A DNA stretch of 49,539 nucleotides from Caenispirillum bisanense (GCA_945877815.1 CAMDWJ010000030.1:1-49539); one strand, 5' to 3'. Positions 23,227 to 33,088 are shown, counted from the first letter of the stretch. The notes: generated by a model not told the origin, from the sequence alone. Program-made: numbers and translations.

Positions 23227-25050
23227 ATGATCGTCCTTGGGCTCAAATGTTTCAGCCACGATACCGGCGCGGCCATTATCGGCGAATCCGCCGGAGGCCT
23301 TGTCGTCCATGCCATCAGCGAGGCGCGTCTCAACCGGCGCAAACATTCCTTCGCCTATCCGCTGATGTCGATCGCCTATTGCCTGGATGCCTTCGGCTTG
23401 AAGTCGCTCGACGAAGTCGATTTCGTTTGCATCGACCGCCACATGGAAATTTGGCCCGAAGCCCGCTCCCAATTCGGCTATGCCGCCGCGGCCGCTCGGC
23501 GCCATCCGCGTTACGACGACAACCACCGCTGGAATTATCTGATCGAGCAAACGTTGAAGTTGGATTGGAACAGCGTCCGCCTAGTCAATCATATCGACGC
23601 CCATGCAGCCTCAAGCTATTTCGCGAGCCCATTCGATGAGGCTGCCGTCCTGGTCGCCGAAGGTGGAACCGGCATCTATCACGGACAGGGCACCAGCCTT
23701 CGCGTTCGCGACCGGGTAGGCTATCTCGGCGATACCTGGCGCGATGGAGCCGTGGTCTCCCCGCGTCGCGATCATTTCGTCAATTCGTCGTTTCTCTACG
23801 ATACCGTCTCGGCGCTGCTGGGTTATGACATCTTCGGCGCTGGCCAAACCATGGCGCTTGCCGGTTTTGCCGATCGCTTCCCGTCCAGCGACCATTTCAC
23901 GGTGGATCCGGACCGATTCGACGGTTTCGTCGTCAATCACGACAAAACGGTGTCCGGCATGCAAAGACTCGAAAAATTTCAAGGTGGCGACACGGCGGGC
24001 CTCATCGCGGAACGATGGGTCAACCTGGCGCGGCAGGCTCAGGCGACCCTGGAAACCGATCTGCTTTACCTTGCCAATCTCGCCCGCGACAAAACCGGTC
24101 TGTCCCGTCTCGCCTATGCCGGCGGCGCGGCTCTTAATTGCCTCATCAACGCCCGTATCCTCGAGACCGGAACGTTTAAGAAACTTTTCGTTCAGCCTGC
24201 CGCGTCAGATGAGGGCATTCCGTTGGGCTGCGCCCTGTCAGGCTATTATGCCGCCGGCGGAAAACAGCGTTGGGTGATGGAGACAGCCTATCTCGGCTGC
24301 CCGCCTGCCCCCGCACCGCTCGGCGAAATTGCCCGCACACATGGCCTCTCGGTCGGTTTCGCCGATCCCGAGGCCATTGCCGCATTGTTGGCCCACGGCG
24401 CGATCATTGGACGTTGTGCCGGCGGCAGCGAATTCGGCCCACGCGCGCTCGGCAATCGCTCCATCCTCGCCGACCCCCGCCCCGCGGGAATGAAAGACCG
24501 TCTCAATGCGGAAATAAAACATCGCGAAGGATTCCGCCCGTTCGCCCCATCGTGTCTGGCCGATGCTCCGCCCGAATGGCTGACAGCGCCCGGCACCAGT
24601 CCGTTCATGTTGCTTGCGGGACGCGTCAGCGCCGAAGGACACGCCATAGCCCCGGCGGTCATTCATGCCGACGGAACAAGCCGCGTTCAAACCGTCACCC
24701 GCGACGCCAACCCGGGCTACTACGATCTCATCAAAGCATTCGGCCTGCGCACCGGCTGCTCGGTCCTGCTCAATACATCCTTCAACGACAAGGACGAACC
24801 GATCGTCGAAACCGAAGAAGATGCGATGAATTGTATGTTGCGGACGGGCCTCGACGCTGTCGTACTGGGCGACCGGCTGGTCAGCCGCACAACAGCGACA
24901 CGCTCGCCCGATGTCGCCCTCCTGCGCCACCAGATCGAAGAGCGCGTCCAAAGCAGTTATTTGCAATTGATCGAGCGCTTTTGCGATATGGAAGGCTACG
25001 TGGCACTTGCAACCCGGCTCAATGCCGAAACATCTCAAACCGCACCGTAA
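23227..25050 (+). CDS. carbamoyltransferase (NodU/CmcH/TobZ family)
   Basis: A 607-residue two-domain enzyme. The ATG at 23227 gives MIVLGLKCFSHDTGAAI, the normal family start. The N-terminal Kae1-like domain has the metal His in VNHIDAHAASSYFASPF and LAYAGGAALNCLINARI. The C-terminal domain has SEFGPRALGNRSILADPRP and VLLNTSFNDKDEPIV. These enzymes use carbamoyl phosphate to put a carbamoyl group on sugars, antibiotics or Nod factors. No biosynthetic cluster for a specialised metabolite is visible. Convergent neighbours are TPR glycosyltransferases, and their stops overlap by 16 bases. A surface or flagellar glycan acceptor is possible but is inference. Confidence 0.94.
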   Translation: MIVLGLKCFSHDTGAAIIGESAGGLVVHAISEARLNRRKHSFAYPLMSIAYCLDAFGLKSLDEVDFVCIDRHMEIWPEARSQFGYAAAAARRHPRYDDNHRWNYLIEQTLKLDWNSVRLVNHIDAHAASSYFASPFDEAAVLVAEGGTGIYHGQGTSLRVRDRVGYLGDTWRDGAVVSPRRDHFVNSSFLYDTVSALLGYDIFGAGQTMALAGFADRFPSSDHFTVDPDRFDGFVVNHDKTVSGMQRLEKFQGGDTAGLIAERWVNLARQAQATLETDLLYLANLARDKTGLSRLAYAGGAALNCLINARILETGTFKKLFVQPAASDEGIPLGCALSGYYAAGGKQRWVMETAYLGCPPAPAPLGEIARTHGLSVGFADPEAIAALLAHGAIIGRCAGGSEFGPRALGNRSILADPRPAGMKDRLNAEIKHREGFRPFAPSCLADAPPEWLTAPGTSPFMLLAGRVSAEGHAIAPAVIHADGTSRVQTVTRDANPGYYDLIKAFGLRTGCSVLLNTSFNDKDEPIVETEEDAMNCMLRTGLDAVVLGDRLVSRTTATRSPDVALLRHQIEERVQSSYLQLIERFCDMEGYVALATRLNAETSQTAP

Positions 25051-26831
25051 ACCGCCTTCTCGAAAAACCGAGCATGTTCTGCGATTGGTGCCGGATCGTC
25101 AATCAGTCGCGGCGCCAACGCCCGAATACGGCTCCGCATCTCGGCATTAAAGACTTCATCGCGGGCCAAGCGCACGGCGAGTTCGACATATTCGTCGCCA
25201 TTCCTGGCCACGAGATCGGTCATGCCCATCCGGCGATAGAGACCCAGCGTCACACGCGAGCGCATGAAATCGCCCGGCAAGGCAACCACGGGCGCACCCG
25301 CCGTCAACGCTTCGAAACTGGAAAGACCGCCGCAGAAATGCGGCGTGTCGAGAACAACTCGCGCCGAAGCCAAAAGGGCCATGAAGCCCGCTCGATCGCG
25401 ACGCGGCACGAAACGAATTCGATCCAGAACATGAGGAATGGTCCGCTTCCAACGCGCTTCCAAGGCCTTTTGCCATTCGGAGTGCTGGCCGGCCAATAGC
25501 ACCAATTCGGCATCAGGGGACCGCGCCAATATGCGACCAATCAGCGGATCGAATTCCGGGTGCAGCTTGAAGAGCGATTGCGGGCATAAAAAAACCGGGC
25601 CGCTCATCTCATCGCATCCGGCATCGGGCGCCGCGACCGACGCCGGCAGGGTATCGAGCCGAACCAGCCGTTCGGTATAAGCTATCTCGGCACCATCGGG
25701 TTCGATCGGTCGGCCCGAGATAAAATAGTCGAGGCTCGTAATTCCGGTCGTGACCGGATGCCCCCATGAGACGCACTGCACCGGGGCCAAACGCGCGAAG
25801 GCCAAAAAATAGGTCAGGGGGTCCATGCCGATATCGGTGAAATAAAGAACATCGAGTTCAGCCGCCGCAAGCGCCTCTCGCGCCGCGGCGAGGTTGTTCG
25901 GCAGCCGATCGAACAACCGCACATCGAACTTGTCGCGCGGAAGTCCTTCGATCAGTCTTTCGTTGAGGCGCGCGATGGTGTGGTCGCGCAGGAATGCCGA
26001 GGCAAAGCCAACGCGAATCCGCCCACCTTCGAGACCACCCATCCAATCGCGGCAATGCGGCGCCGTAAAGGAGAGCGATGGGCAGGCGCCGCGATAAAGT
26101 TCGGCAAGGGATTCCATCAGCGGCCGATCGTCGCGGCCATGATAGGCCAAATGAAAGGGTGTAGCTCCGACCTGCGTCAACGGATCGGTAAGCCGCAATT
26201 CCGCACCAGCCAAATCCGCCAAATTCTCAGCGATGCGCGCCCGTGTATCCTCGATCTCGGCAAGCGAGCCAGCGATGACCGGCATGGCAAGAGCCGCACG
26301 GATGCACGCGCCGGAATTGTCACGCAATGCGGCGGCACGGCCGAAACCGTCGATCGCGTCTTTCGTCCGCCCCAGGAATTCATCGAGATCGGCAAGATTG
26401 CGATGGGCCGGCGAGAAGTGAGGATCGGCAGAAATGGCGGCTCGGTAGGAGTCAGCGGCGTCGGTCCACCGTTTCAGTTGCTTCAGCACGTTGCCGAGAT
26501 TGTTGTGGGCCGGAGCATAAGACGGATCACCGGTAACGGCATGACGATAATGTTCTTCGGCTTCGACGAGACGCCCAAGATCCTTGAGGAGATTGCCGAA
26601 ATTGTAGTGTAGATGTGTTTCGCCGGGTGCGAGGCTGATCGCTTGCTTGAAATGCGCCTCTGCATCCTTAAATACACCGGCAAGATGAGCGACCACTCCA
26701 ATGTCGCCATGAATATCCGCGCGCGAGCCGTCCAATTCTATGGCTTGCGCCAAAGCCTCAAGTGCGGATGCCAATTCACCGCGCTCGAACGCCGCGACAC
26801 CTCGGCGATGCCAGACATCCGCATCGTTCAT
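25035..26831 (-). CDS. TPR protein with SPINDLY/OGT-type glycosyltransferase domain (GT41)
   Basis: A 598-residue protein. Residues 1-170 are four to five tetratricopeptide repeats (for example YNFGNLLKDLGRLVEAEEHY and HNNLGNVLKQLKRWTDAADS). Residues 230-590 match the GT41 domain of bacterial O-GlcNAc-transferase-like proteins: GGRIRVGFASAFLRDHTIAR, the DIGMDPLTYFLAFARLAPVQ with CVSWGHPVTTG, and a C-terminal LDTPHFCGGLSSFEALTAGA nucleotide-sugar site. Such proteins glycosylate proteins on Ser/Thr or act on small molecules. The ATG overlaps the stop of the upstream TPR gene (ATGA), so the two are coupled. Confidence 0.93.
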   Translation of the reverse strand: MNDADVWHRRGVAAFERGELASALEALAQAIELDGSRADIHGDIGVVAHLAGVFKDAEAHFKQAISLAPGETHLHYNFGNLLKDLGRLVEAEEHYRHAVTGDPSYAPAHNNLGNVLKQLKRWTDAADSYRAAISADPHFSPAHRNLADLDEFLGRTKDAIDGFGRAAALRDNSGACIRAALAMPVIAGSLAEIEDTRARIAENLADLAGAELRLTDPLTQVGATPFHLAYHGRDDRPLMESLAELYRGACPSLSFTAPHCRDWMGGLEGGRIRVGFASAFLRDHTIARLNERLIEGLPRDKFDVRLFDRLPNNLAAAREALAAAELDVLYFTDIGMDPLTYFLAFARLAPVQCVSWGHPVTTGITSLDYFISGRPIEPDGAEIAYTERLVRLDTLPASVAAPDAGCDEMSGPVFLCPQSLFKLHPEFDPLIGRILARSPDAELVLLAGQHSEWQKALEARWKRTIPHVLDRIRFVPRRDRAGFMALLASARVVLDTPHFCGGLSSFEALTAGAPVVALPGDFMRSRVTLGLYRRMGMTDLVARNGDEYVELAVRLARDEVFNAEMRSRIRALAPRLIDDPAPIAEHARFFEKAVYGAV

Positions 26832-28048
26832 CGGCGCAGATCACGGGCGAGGCTTGCGAGCGCGAAACCCCAGGCGTCCGACGGCGATTGCCGATACAAG
26901 GAAAATCCCGGAAACCACGGCGAGCTTTCGCCCGTCGCCATCCAACGATACTCAGCCGGATTTGCGACCAGAACGCGCGCCACACGCCCGGCTGCGGCAC
27001 GGAGATGGATATTGGTATTGCTGACCCCGATGTAATCATCGAGCAGATACATCAGGGCGAGCATGTCTTCGATATCGTCATTGCGATTGCTCAGATCGGC
27101 AATGCGTCGTCCTGCAGCCGCCTCTAGGCGCGCGTGTTCGCCTGATTGAGGTGCACGCTGCATATCGATCAGGGTTCCCTGCACTTGGCGCAAAGCCGCG
27201 CCAAGCCGATCGAGAGGCACTTCCTTGAACAAGACACCTTCACCACGTTGGCCGGCTCGCCATGTCAACCCGATATAGGGCGGCGGTCCGGCCTGTTCGA
27301 GCATCGTCCGCAGGAACGCGAGACGATCTGACCGAGGAGCTACGGGAAGTGCGCTAGGGCAAGTCGTGACTCCCAACAAAAACGGCAGATCGCCAAGAGC
27401 CACGCGAAATGTACGCGCAGTATCGTACGTCTCTCCGAAATCCATCATCCGTGAGACAATGTCCCCGATGCGGCCCTCGGCTCGATAGCGAATGACGGCG
27501 CCTCGCGTACGCAGAGCCGGAGCGAAGCGCAGGAAAAATAGCGCATCGCCCAAACCCTGCTCATCGACGATCTCGATGATCGTCCCCGATAGATCCACCG
27601 GCAATTCCGCCAGAGGCGTTTCCGCCCGATCGATGCCGGGACGGAACAGATAGTTCGTCCAACCATCGGCGAAGCATCCTTCGGCTAGATCAATCGTTGC
27701 GAGATTCCAACGCACGGCGGCAAAGGCCGGGCGCAACGCCAAGGCGCGCTCGTAAGACGCCCTCGCCTCCACCAGTTTGCCTTGGATACGTAAATTACTG
27801 CCCAGCCCAGCCCAAGGCTCGGCGACTTCCGGCCCTGCGGAGATGGCGGCACGAAACCGGCGCTCCGCCGATTTATGTTCACCGAGGTCGTCGAGCAGCG
27901 TCCCTAAATTATTCAGGGCCCGCACATAACCGGGATCGATCTCAATGGCGTGTTCATAGCACGCGCGGGCATCGGCGATGCGTCCGGCACGGATATGCGC
28001 GAGCGCCGCATTAAAAAACTCGATGGCCTGCTGGTGGGTTTTCGTCAT
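26828..28048 (-). CDS. TPR protein with C-terminal GT-B-like domain
   Basis: A 406-residue protein started at the ATG at 28048, which lies exactly before the first TPR. The longer frame to 28417 overlaps the divergent gene. Residues 3-130 are three to four TPRs (YEHAIEIDPGYVRALNNLGT). The rest (EIVDEQGLGDALFFLRFAPA, IGLTWRAGQRGEG and LDDYIGVSNTNIHLRAAAGR) resembles the TPR-linked domain of the glycosyltransferase 9/heptosyltransferase-like group found beside flagellar and surface-glycan genes. It lies 26 bases from the divergent DUF4202 start. It is followed by the GT41 gene with a 4-base overlap, so together they form a two-gene operon. Confidence 0.82.
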   Translation of the reverse strand: MTKTHQQAIEFFNAALAHIRAGRIADARACYEHAIEIDPGYVRALNNLGTLLDDLGEHKSAERRFRAAISAGPEVAEPWAGLGSNLRIQGKLVEARASYERALALRPAFAAVRWNLATIDLAEGCFADGWTNYLFRPGIDRAETPLAELPVDLSGTIIEIVDEQGLGDALFFLRFAPALRTRGAVIRYRAEGRIGDIVSRMMDFGETYDTARTFRVALGDLPFLLGVTTCPSALPVAPRSDRLAFLRTMLEQAGPPPYIGLTWRAGQRGEGVLFKEVPLDRLGAALRQVQGTLIDMQRAPQSGEHARLEAAAGRRIADLSNRNDDIEDMLALMYLLDDYIGVSNTNIHLRAAAGRVARVLVANPAEYRWMATGESSPWFPGFSLYRQSPSDAWGFALASLARDLRR

Positions 28049-28074
28049 GGTGCTTCGCGAGTATAGTCGAAGCC

Positions 28075-28662
28075 ATGACAAGGTTCGACGACGCAATCGC
28101 AGGCATCGACACGGCCAATGCGGCAGACCCCAATCAAGAAAGCTTCGCGGGCCAAACCTGGCCGAAAGAGCTTCTCTACGGGCATCGCATGACTGCCTGG
28201 CTCGATCGCCTTGCCCCCGAAGCGTCCGAATCGTTGCGCCTTGCCGCTCGGGCACAACATATCGAGCGATGGCACATTCCGCGCACGAACTACGAGGACG
28301 GCAAGAAGGGCTATCATTTATGGCGCACGACGCTCTACTGCTATCACGCCGAACGCGCAGGGGAAATTCTGGTCGCTGTCGGCTACGATTCGACGACGAT
28401 CGAGAGAGTTGGAGCATTACTGCAGAAAAAGCACTTACGCTCCGACATTGAGGCGCAGACGATCGAAGATGCCGCCTGCCTCGTTTTCCTGGAAAACTAC
28501 TTCACCGACTTCGCCACGAAACATGACGAAGCCAAAATCGTTGATATCGTCAGAAAGACTTGGGCGAAAATGTCGCCGAACGGTCATGCTGCCGCGCTTG
28601 GCCTCGCCGGACAACTTCCGAAGAAGGCACGCCGTCTCGTCGAGGCGGCCTTGGCCCCCTAG
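28075..28662 (+). CDS. DUF4202-family protein
   Basis: A 195-residue protein recognised as the DUF4202 type, an uncharacterised HD-like family. Visible are KELLYGHRMTAWLDRLAPEA, LRLAARAQHIERWHIPRTNY, and LWRTTLYCYHAERAGEI, with several conserved His and Arg that could bind a metal or nucleotide. Function unknown. It starts 26 bases from the divergent TPR gene. Its stop overlaps the convergent giant coiled-coil gene by 4 bases. Confidence 0.88.
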   Translation: MTRFDDAIAGIDTANAADPNQESFAGQTWPKELLYGHRMTAWLDRLAPEASESLRLAARAQHIERWHIPRTNYEDGKKGYHLWRTTLYCYHAERAGEILVAVGYDSTTIERVGALLQKKHLRSDIEAQTIEDAACLVFLENYFTDFATKHDEAKIVDIVRKTWAKMSPNGHAAALGLAGQLPKKARRLVEAALAP

Positions 28663-31600
28663 CCCGCGTCTTCGTCGTCGCCCCCCGGGTCGGCCCTATC
28701 CAGCGCCGCTCTCAGCACCAGATAAACCTTGCCGGCGTCGGACGTCATAAGGGACGCACAAACAACGCCCTCGTGATCGCTACGTTTCGCCGCCGTGATC
28801 AATCCATCGAATTGATGGATATAGCGGTTCACGTAATCGCGGAAACCGGTATTGTCGCGATAGAGCTTGTTGATCCGCGACAGTTTGGCCCGCGTGCGCA
28901 GGCCCAAGATCTTACGCAAGAACACGCCTTTGTCGCCGCGACTGTAGCGATTCCAATCGTCCTCACTGATGTGGGTTTCCATCAGTCGATTCATATCGAT
29001 CGCGACCGATTCAAGTCCCTCGTTCACAAGCGTCATGCGGCGTAGAAAGTCTTCAGTGCCGAGCTTCTTCGACTGTTCCTTCAAGGATTCAGAAATCTGC
29101 TGCGCCCGCGACGAGGCTTTCAACAATTCGTTGGTCTGACGCTTGACCGCATCCACGGCCTCGCCCGTCTGCGCACCGAGATGATTTGCCGCTGCGGTGA
29201 GATTGTCCGTGCCGCGCATCAAGGCACCGTTCCAATTCTCCATCTCGGAGATCGCCTTGCGCGACGTCGCCTCGGCGTTAGATGCGGTTTCGGAAATTGA
29301 AGACCCCGCCATATCGATCCCCGAAACAGCCTTCTCAAAAGAAGTACTCAATTCATTGAGCTGGCGTCGGACCTGTTCGCCAGCCGCCAAAAGCCGCCGC
29401 GATACGCTTGAGGAAGCTTCCCCGGCCCCCTCGGTTTCGGATCGAATGGCTGCGCCAATCTCGCGCAATTTTTCCAAATTCATCTGGGCCACGCGCGCCG
29501 AAGCACGTGCTGTCTTCTCGAAGGCCTGCTCGGCGGCGAGGGCTGCATCCGCGGCCTTGCTAGATGCTTCGGACAATTGATCCGTTCGGACATGCACGAC
29601 ATCGGCAGAACCTTCTAATTTGGAAATTGCCATGTCGGATGAAGCCGCAAGATCGTCAAGACGTTGGCGCACAGTTCGGCTCGCTTCGTCCATGCGATGC
29701 GTCGAAGAATCGGCAACGCCGGCCAACGATTCAGCCCCTTCGCGCAATGCCTCGTTCATCGATCGAGTGCGCTCGACCGCATGTTCAGAGGCTTGCGCGA
29801 CGACATCGGCTTGACGCTGCAAACCGGACGTAACGGTCGTGAGCAGCTTCGCCGCACGATCGACCGCAAGCGCAACCTCGCGCGAACGTTCCTGCAACGC
29901 ATTGCCCACCCGCTCCACCTGCGCCGTAGCCTCGCCGGATGCTCCACCAAGTTCGACAGAGCGTTTGCGCAAAGCTTCAGCAAAGGCTTGAACGTGCGTA
30001 TTGGATTCAGTCGCCGCCTGAGCGAACTCTTCGGTTCGCTGGCGGAAAATAGCCCCCAATCTATTGAGCCGTTCCTCGGTCTCGGTCGATGTTTCGCTCA
30101 CGGTTCCGAGATTGGTCGACAATTCCTCAGCGATACGCTGTAGACGCGAGGCAGCCTCGTCCGCCGCTGACGCCGCTTCGCGCGAACGATCAAGTAATTG
30201 ATTGCCAACGGAACCGACATCCTTGATGGCATTATTGGACGCACTCGCCAGTTCTTTCGAACGCTCGTGCAAGGCTGCGGCCGATTCACTGACCTGCCGA
30301 ACCAGATCGGCCGACAATATGCGCATTCGACCGGCACGATCCTCCAGCGTCTCCCACGTTTCGTCGATTCGCGACACCGCGACATCGGTAATATCCGACA
30401 ATTCGCGCGAACGCTGGTGAAGTTTGGCTCCGACCGATTCAATTTGATCGGTGGCCGTCGTTGTCGTATGCGACAGATCCTTAGATTGCCGATGCAAAGT
30501 ATCGTTCACCGCCCCCAACATGCGCGATGCGCGTTCAGTGGCGTTGGCAATCTCTGTCGAACGATGATCCATCGCATCGCTTGCCTTGGTCAGGTCTTCG
30601 ACGGCTTTGTCCGCCTCGGTCGATAATTGCGACGATTTTTGACGCAAATTCTCGGCGACACCATTGATGCGGTTGGTCGATGATTCGGCGATCGCCGAAA
30701 GTTCCTGGGAGCGGCGCTCCAGGACAACGCCGATGGTACGCAGCCGCTCGGTCGCCTTGCCCGAAGATTCACCCAAGGAGCGCGATTCTTCGCGCAACGC
30801 ATCGCCGACTTCGCTGATCTGTTTGATGCTGTCGGTTGCGGTCGCGGCGACAATGACCGCCTGTTGGATCAAGGCATCCTGCGCCTTGCACATATCGCCG
30901 TTCGACGACTCCGATGTCACATGCAGTTCGCGGATGTGATCGACAATCTGTTCCAGCTGTATTTGCAACTGTCGGGTCGCGGCGGCGGAAGACTGAGTCA
31001 GCGAGTCAATGCGCTCGCGGAAACCGTCACTGATCGAGGTTGTCTGTTGCGTCGCGCGCGCAAGTTCATCGAGATCGCGACGCAGCGCAGCCACAGCCCT
31101 ATCCACGCCGGCGACGCTGGCATCGGCAGCTTCCTTCACCTCAAGCTTCGCATGATGCAGGCGCTGTGCCGCATCCTCGATCAGACCATTGGCATCCTTG
31201 GAAATCCCGGCGAGTTCATCCGCGCTGGCGCGAACCGCATCGCCCGATGCATCGAGACGCAAGGTGACGATATCGCCCACACGGGCAATGTGGTCGGCGC
31301 GGTCCTGCAGGGCCCCGCCCGCCTCGGTCATATCCGAAACCGCCCGTTCCGTCGCAGCGGTTATCTGGTCGGTCTGCTTCTGCATTTCGCTATTCGCGCG
31401 ATCGACCCGGTTAAAGACGGTCTCGACCGTGCGGTCGAGGGCATCGGCCACTTCCTGAATATGCCCGCCGGCACCGCGCGCGCGCGTCGCCGCACGATCC
31501 GAGGCGCTGTCCAGCGTTTCCGCTTGGCGGCGAAATTCATCGGTCGCCAACGTCATTTTCTTGATGGTCGTGTCGCTCGCCGACAGTAAAGCGCGGGTCT

Positions 31601-32870
31601 CCGTGCCGATTTCGGAACCGGCCTCCCGCGCGCGCAATAGCGTGCCTTCCGTCGAGGACTGCAAGTTTTTAGCCTCGGCTTCGATCAGCCTAACGATCTC
31701 ATACGTTTGCGCCGATGCGCGCGCGACCGCGTCATTCAAATTCTCGGCCTGGTGCGATAGCGCTTCACCGATCATATCGGACTGGACGACGACCTGATCC
31801 GAGCGGCGTGTCATGTCGAGCGCATAATCTTTCAAACCGACGCTCGCGGCCTCGACTCGTTTGGCCGCAAGCTCGGTGGCATTCGCCAGCATCGTCGCAT
31901 TGTCCGACAAATCGCGCCCCATGGCCTGCGCGCGAGCTGCGGCGGTGGCCGAAACCTGATCCAGCGTCTGGGCGCGGTTTTGGAACAGGTCAGCGGTATC
32001 GTGCGCACGCTTCGCCGATTCCTCTGCGACGCGCATGAGTTCCTCGCCGCTGCGCTGCAACGCGTTGGTGATATCCTCGGTCCGCGCCGCCGCCTGTTGG
32101 GATACGTTGATCAAATCGTGCGACTGATGGTGCAGCACGTTTCCGGCTTCGCGCGCGCGCGCGATCGCCCGATCCGACGCCGTGACGAGATCTTCGGCCT
32201 GACGGCGTAAATTCTCGCCCGCACTTTCGGATTTCAGCGCCGCTTGATCGGACGCGGCGGCCAAAGCCATCGTTTGCGCCTTGATCAATGCCGCAGCGTC
32301 GGCCGCACGCCCAGCGGCCTCTTCCGAGCTTTCGGTCAATTGGCGCGCTTGCAGGCGAAGATGTTCGGCGATTTCGGAAACACGTCCCGTCGCCATCTCG
32401 GACGGATAGGTAAAACGGCTTAAATGCCACCGCAAGGCGCGTGCTTCGCCTTGATAGATACGCGCACGCTCGTAAACCGCGGCGACGATCCAGAGCAGCG
32501 CGATCGGCGTGGCCACGCCCGCAAAAAGCCCGCCCACTTCATGCGGCAGCAACGTCGCCAACGCGTCGAAACCGAGATCGTTGGCGATATAGAGATAGGC
32601 GCCGGCAAGCCAGCCAAGCGACAAGACCGTCGCGCCGATGGTCAGTAGGCGATAGCGCAGATAAAACGGCGGAGTCCATTCGTCGGGCTCGATTGGAGCA
32701 CTGTCATAAAAACGATTGGTTTCCTTCGCCGGCGGCTCGGCGATTGATGGGCGCTCCTGACGGTCGAAGGGCCATTCGGGCGAGCGTCCCTCGGGCCAAT
32801 TAGCCCCTCGATCATGGACGACCTCGATCGACGGATTAGACGCGTCCTTACGATCCGGCGTAAACGCCAT
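28659..32870 (-). CDS. 1403-residue membrane-anchored coiled-coil protein with 25-residue repeats
   Basis: I do not recognise a named family. Residues 1-70 are polar and Pro-rich, likely cytoplasmic. Two transmembrane helices follow at about 75-95 (LLTIGATVLSLGWLAGAYLY) and 112-133. Residues 207-1254 are a continuous helical stretch of about 42 tandem units of 25 residues with almost no indels, a pattern close to A..R....G..L..RS.EL..AS. A single register slip is seen near residue 607. The last 150 residues are a compact basic domain (DDWNRYSRGDKGVFLRKILG). It lacks HAMP and the conserved chemoreceptor hairpin, so it is not an MCP. The start has GGAGG 7 bases upstream. A role in envelope organisation or cell-pole architecture is only a guess. 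Confidence 0.9.
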   Translation of the reverse strand: MAFTPDRKDASNPSIEVVHDRGANWPEGRSPEWPFDRQERPSIAEPPAKETNRFYDSAPIEPDEWTPPFYLRYRLLTIGATVLSLGWLAGAYLYIANDLGFDALATLLPHEVGGLFAGVATPIALLWIVAAVYERARIYQGEARALRWHLSRFTYPSEMATGRVSEIAEHLRLQARQLTESSEEAAGRAADAAALIKAQTMALAAASDQAALKSESAGENLRRQAEDLVTASDRAIARAREAGNVLHHQSHDLINVSQQAAARTEDITNALQRSGEELMRVAEESAKRAHDTADLFQNRAQTLDQVSATAAARAQAMGRDLSDNATMLANATELAAKRVEAASVGLKDYALDMTRRSDQVVVQSDMIGEALSHQAENLNDAVARASAQTYEIVRLIEAEAKNLQSSTEGTLLRAREAGSEIGTETRALLSASDTTIKKMTLATDEFRRQAETLDSASDRAATRARGAGGHIQEVADALDRTVETVFNRVDRANSEMQKQTDQITAATERAVSDMTEAGGALQDRADHIARVGDIVTLRLDASGDAVRASADELAGISKDANGLIEDAAQRLHHAKLEVKEAADASVAGVDRAVAALRRDLDELARATQQTTSISDGFRERIDSLTQSSAAATRQLQIQLEQIVDHIRELHVTSESSNGDMCKAQDALIQQAVIVAATATDSIKQISEVGDALREESRSLGESSGKATERLRTIGVVLERRSQELSAIAESSTNRINGVAENLRQKSSQLSTEADKAVEDLTKASDAMDHRSTEIANATERASRMLGAVNDTLHRQSKDLSHTTTTATDQIESVGAKLHQRSRELSDITDVAVSRIDETWETLEDRAGRMRILSADLVRQVSESAAALHERSKELASASNNAIKDVGSVGNQLLDRSREAASAADEAASRLQRIAEELSTNLGTVSETSTETEERLNRLGAIFRQRTEEFAQAATESNTHVQAFAEALRKRSVELGGASGEATAQVERVGNALQERSREVALAVDRAAKLLTTVTSGLQRQADVVAQASEHAVERTRSMNEALREGAESLAGVADSSTHRMDEASRTVRQRLDDLAASSDMAISKLEGSADVVHVRTDQLSEASSKAADAALAAEQAFEKTARASARVAQMNLEKLREIGAAIRSETEGAGEASSSVSRRLLAAGEQVRRQLNELSTSFEKAVSGIDMAGSSISETASNAEATSRKAISEMENWNGALMRGTDNLTAAANHLGAQTGEAVDAVKRQTNELLKASSRAQQISESLKEQSKKLGTEDFLRRMTLVNEGLESVAIDMNRLMETHISEDDWNRYSRGDKGVFLRKILGLRTRAKLSRINKLYRDNTGFRDYVNRYIHQFDGLITAAKRSDHEGVVCASLMTSDAGKVYLVLRAALDRADPGGDDEDAG
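29109..32252 (-). repeat. coding region of about 42 tandem 25-residue (75-base) repeats
   Basis: Units align without gaps when the protein is cut every 25 residues. Examples are SDRAIARAREAGNVLHHQSH, SQQAAARTEDITNALQRSGE, TATDQIESVGAKLHQRSREL and EATAQVERVGNALQERSREV, each being the first 20 of 25. Conservation is at the level of residue type (Ala near position 2-5, Leu near 11-15, Arg-Ser before Glu-Leu). The DNA copies are diverged, so this is an old repeat maintained by selection on length. Confidence 0.85.
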
Positions 32871-33088
32871 GGTGGACCTCCGCTACCTTTGAATGGGCAC
32901 CGCCCTCAACTTTGGCCAAAACCAGCCCATCGCATGCTACCACGCCCAGATTTCGGTAACAACGCAAGCTGAGCCACAACCGGTAGGGTAAATGTGGATA
33001 AAATCGCGGAAACCCTGGGGATAACGACCGAGCTTTGCACCCACCCGGCCGACGGGTTACACATCCTTCAGCAACCAGGAGTTCATCC

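Noticed and set aside
24270-25499. A 409-codon plus-strand frame over the carbamoyltransferase C-terminus and GT41
   Set aside because: Contained in two motif-supported genes, with an Arg/Pro-rich composition and no family signature.
29109-32252. Reading the repeat protein as a chemoreceptor (MCP)
   Set aside because: There is no HAMP domain and no conserved signalling hairpin of MCPs, and the 25-residue period differs from their heptads.
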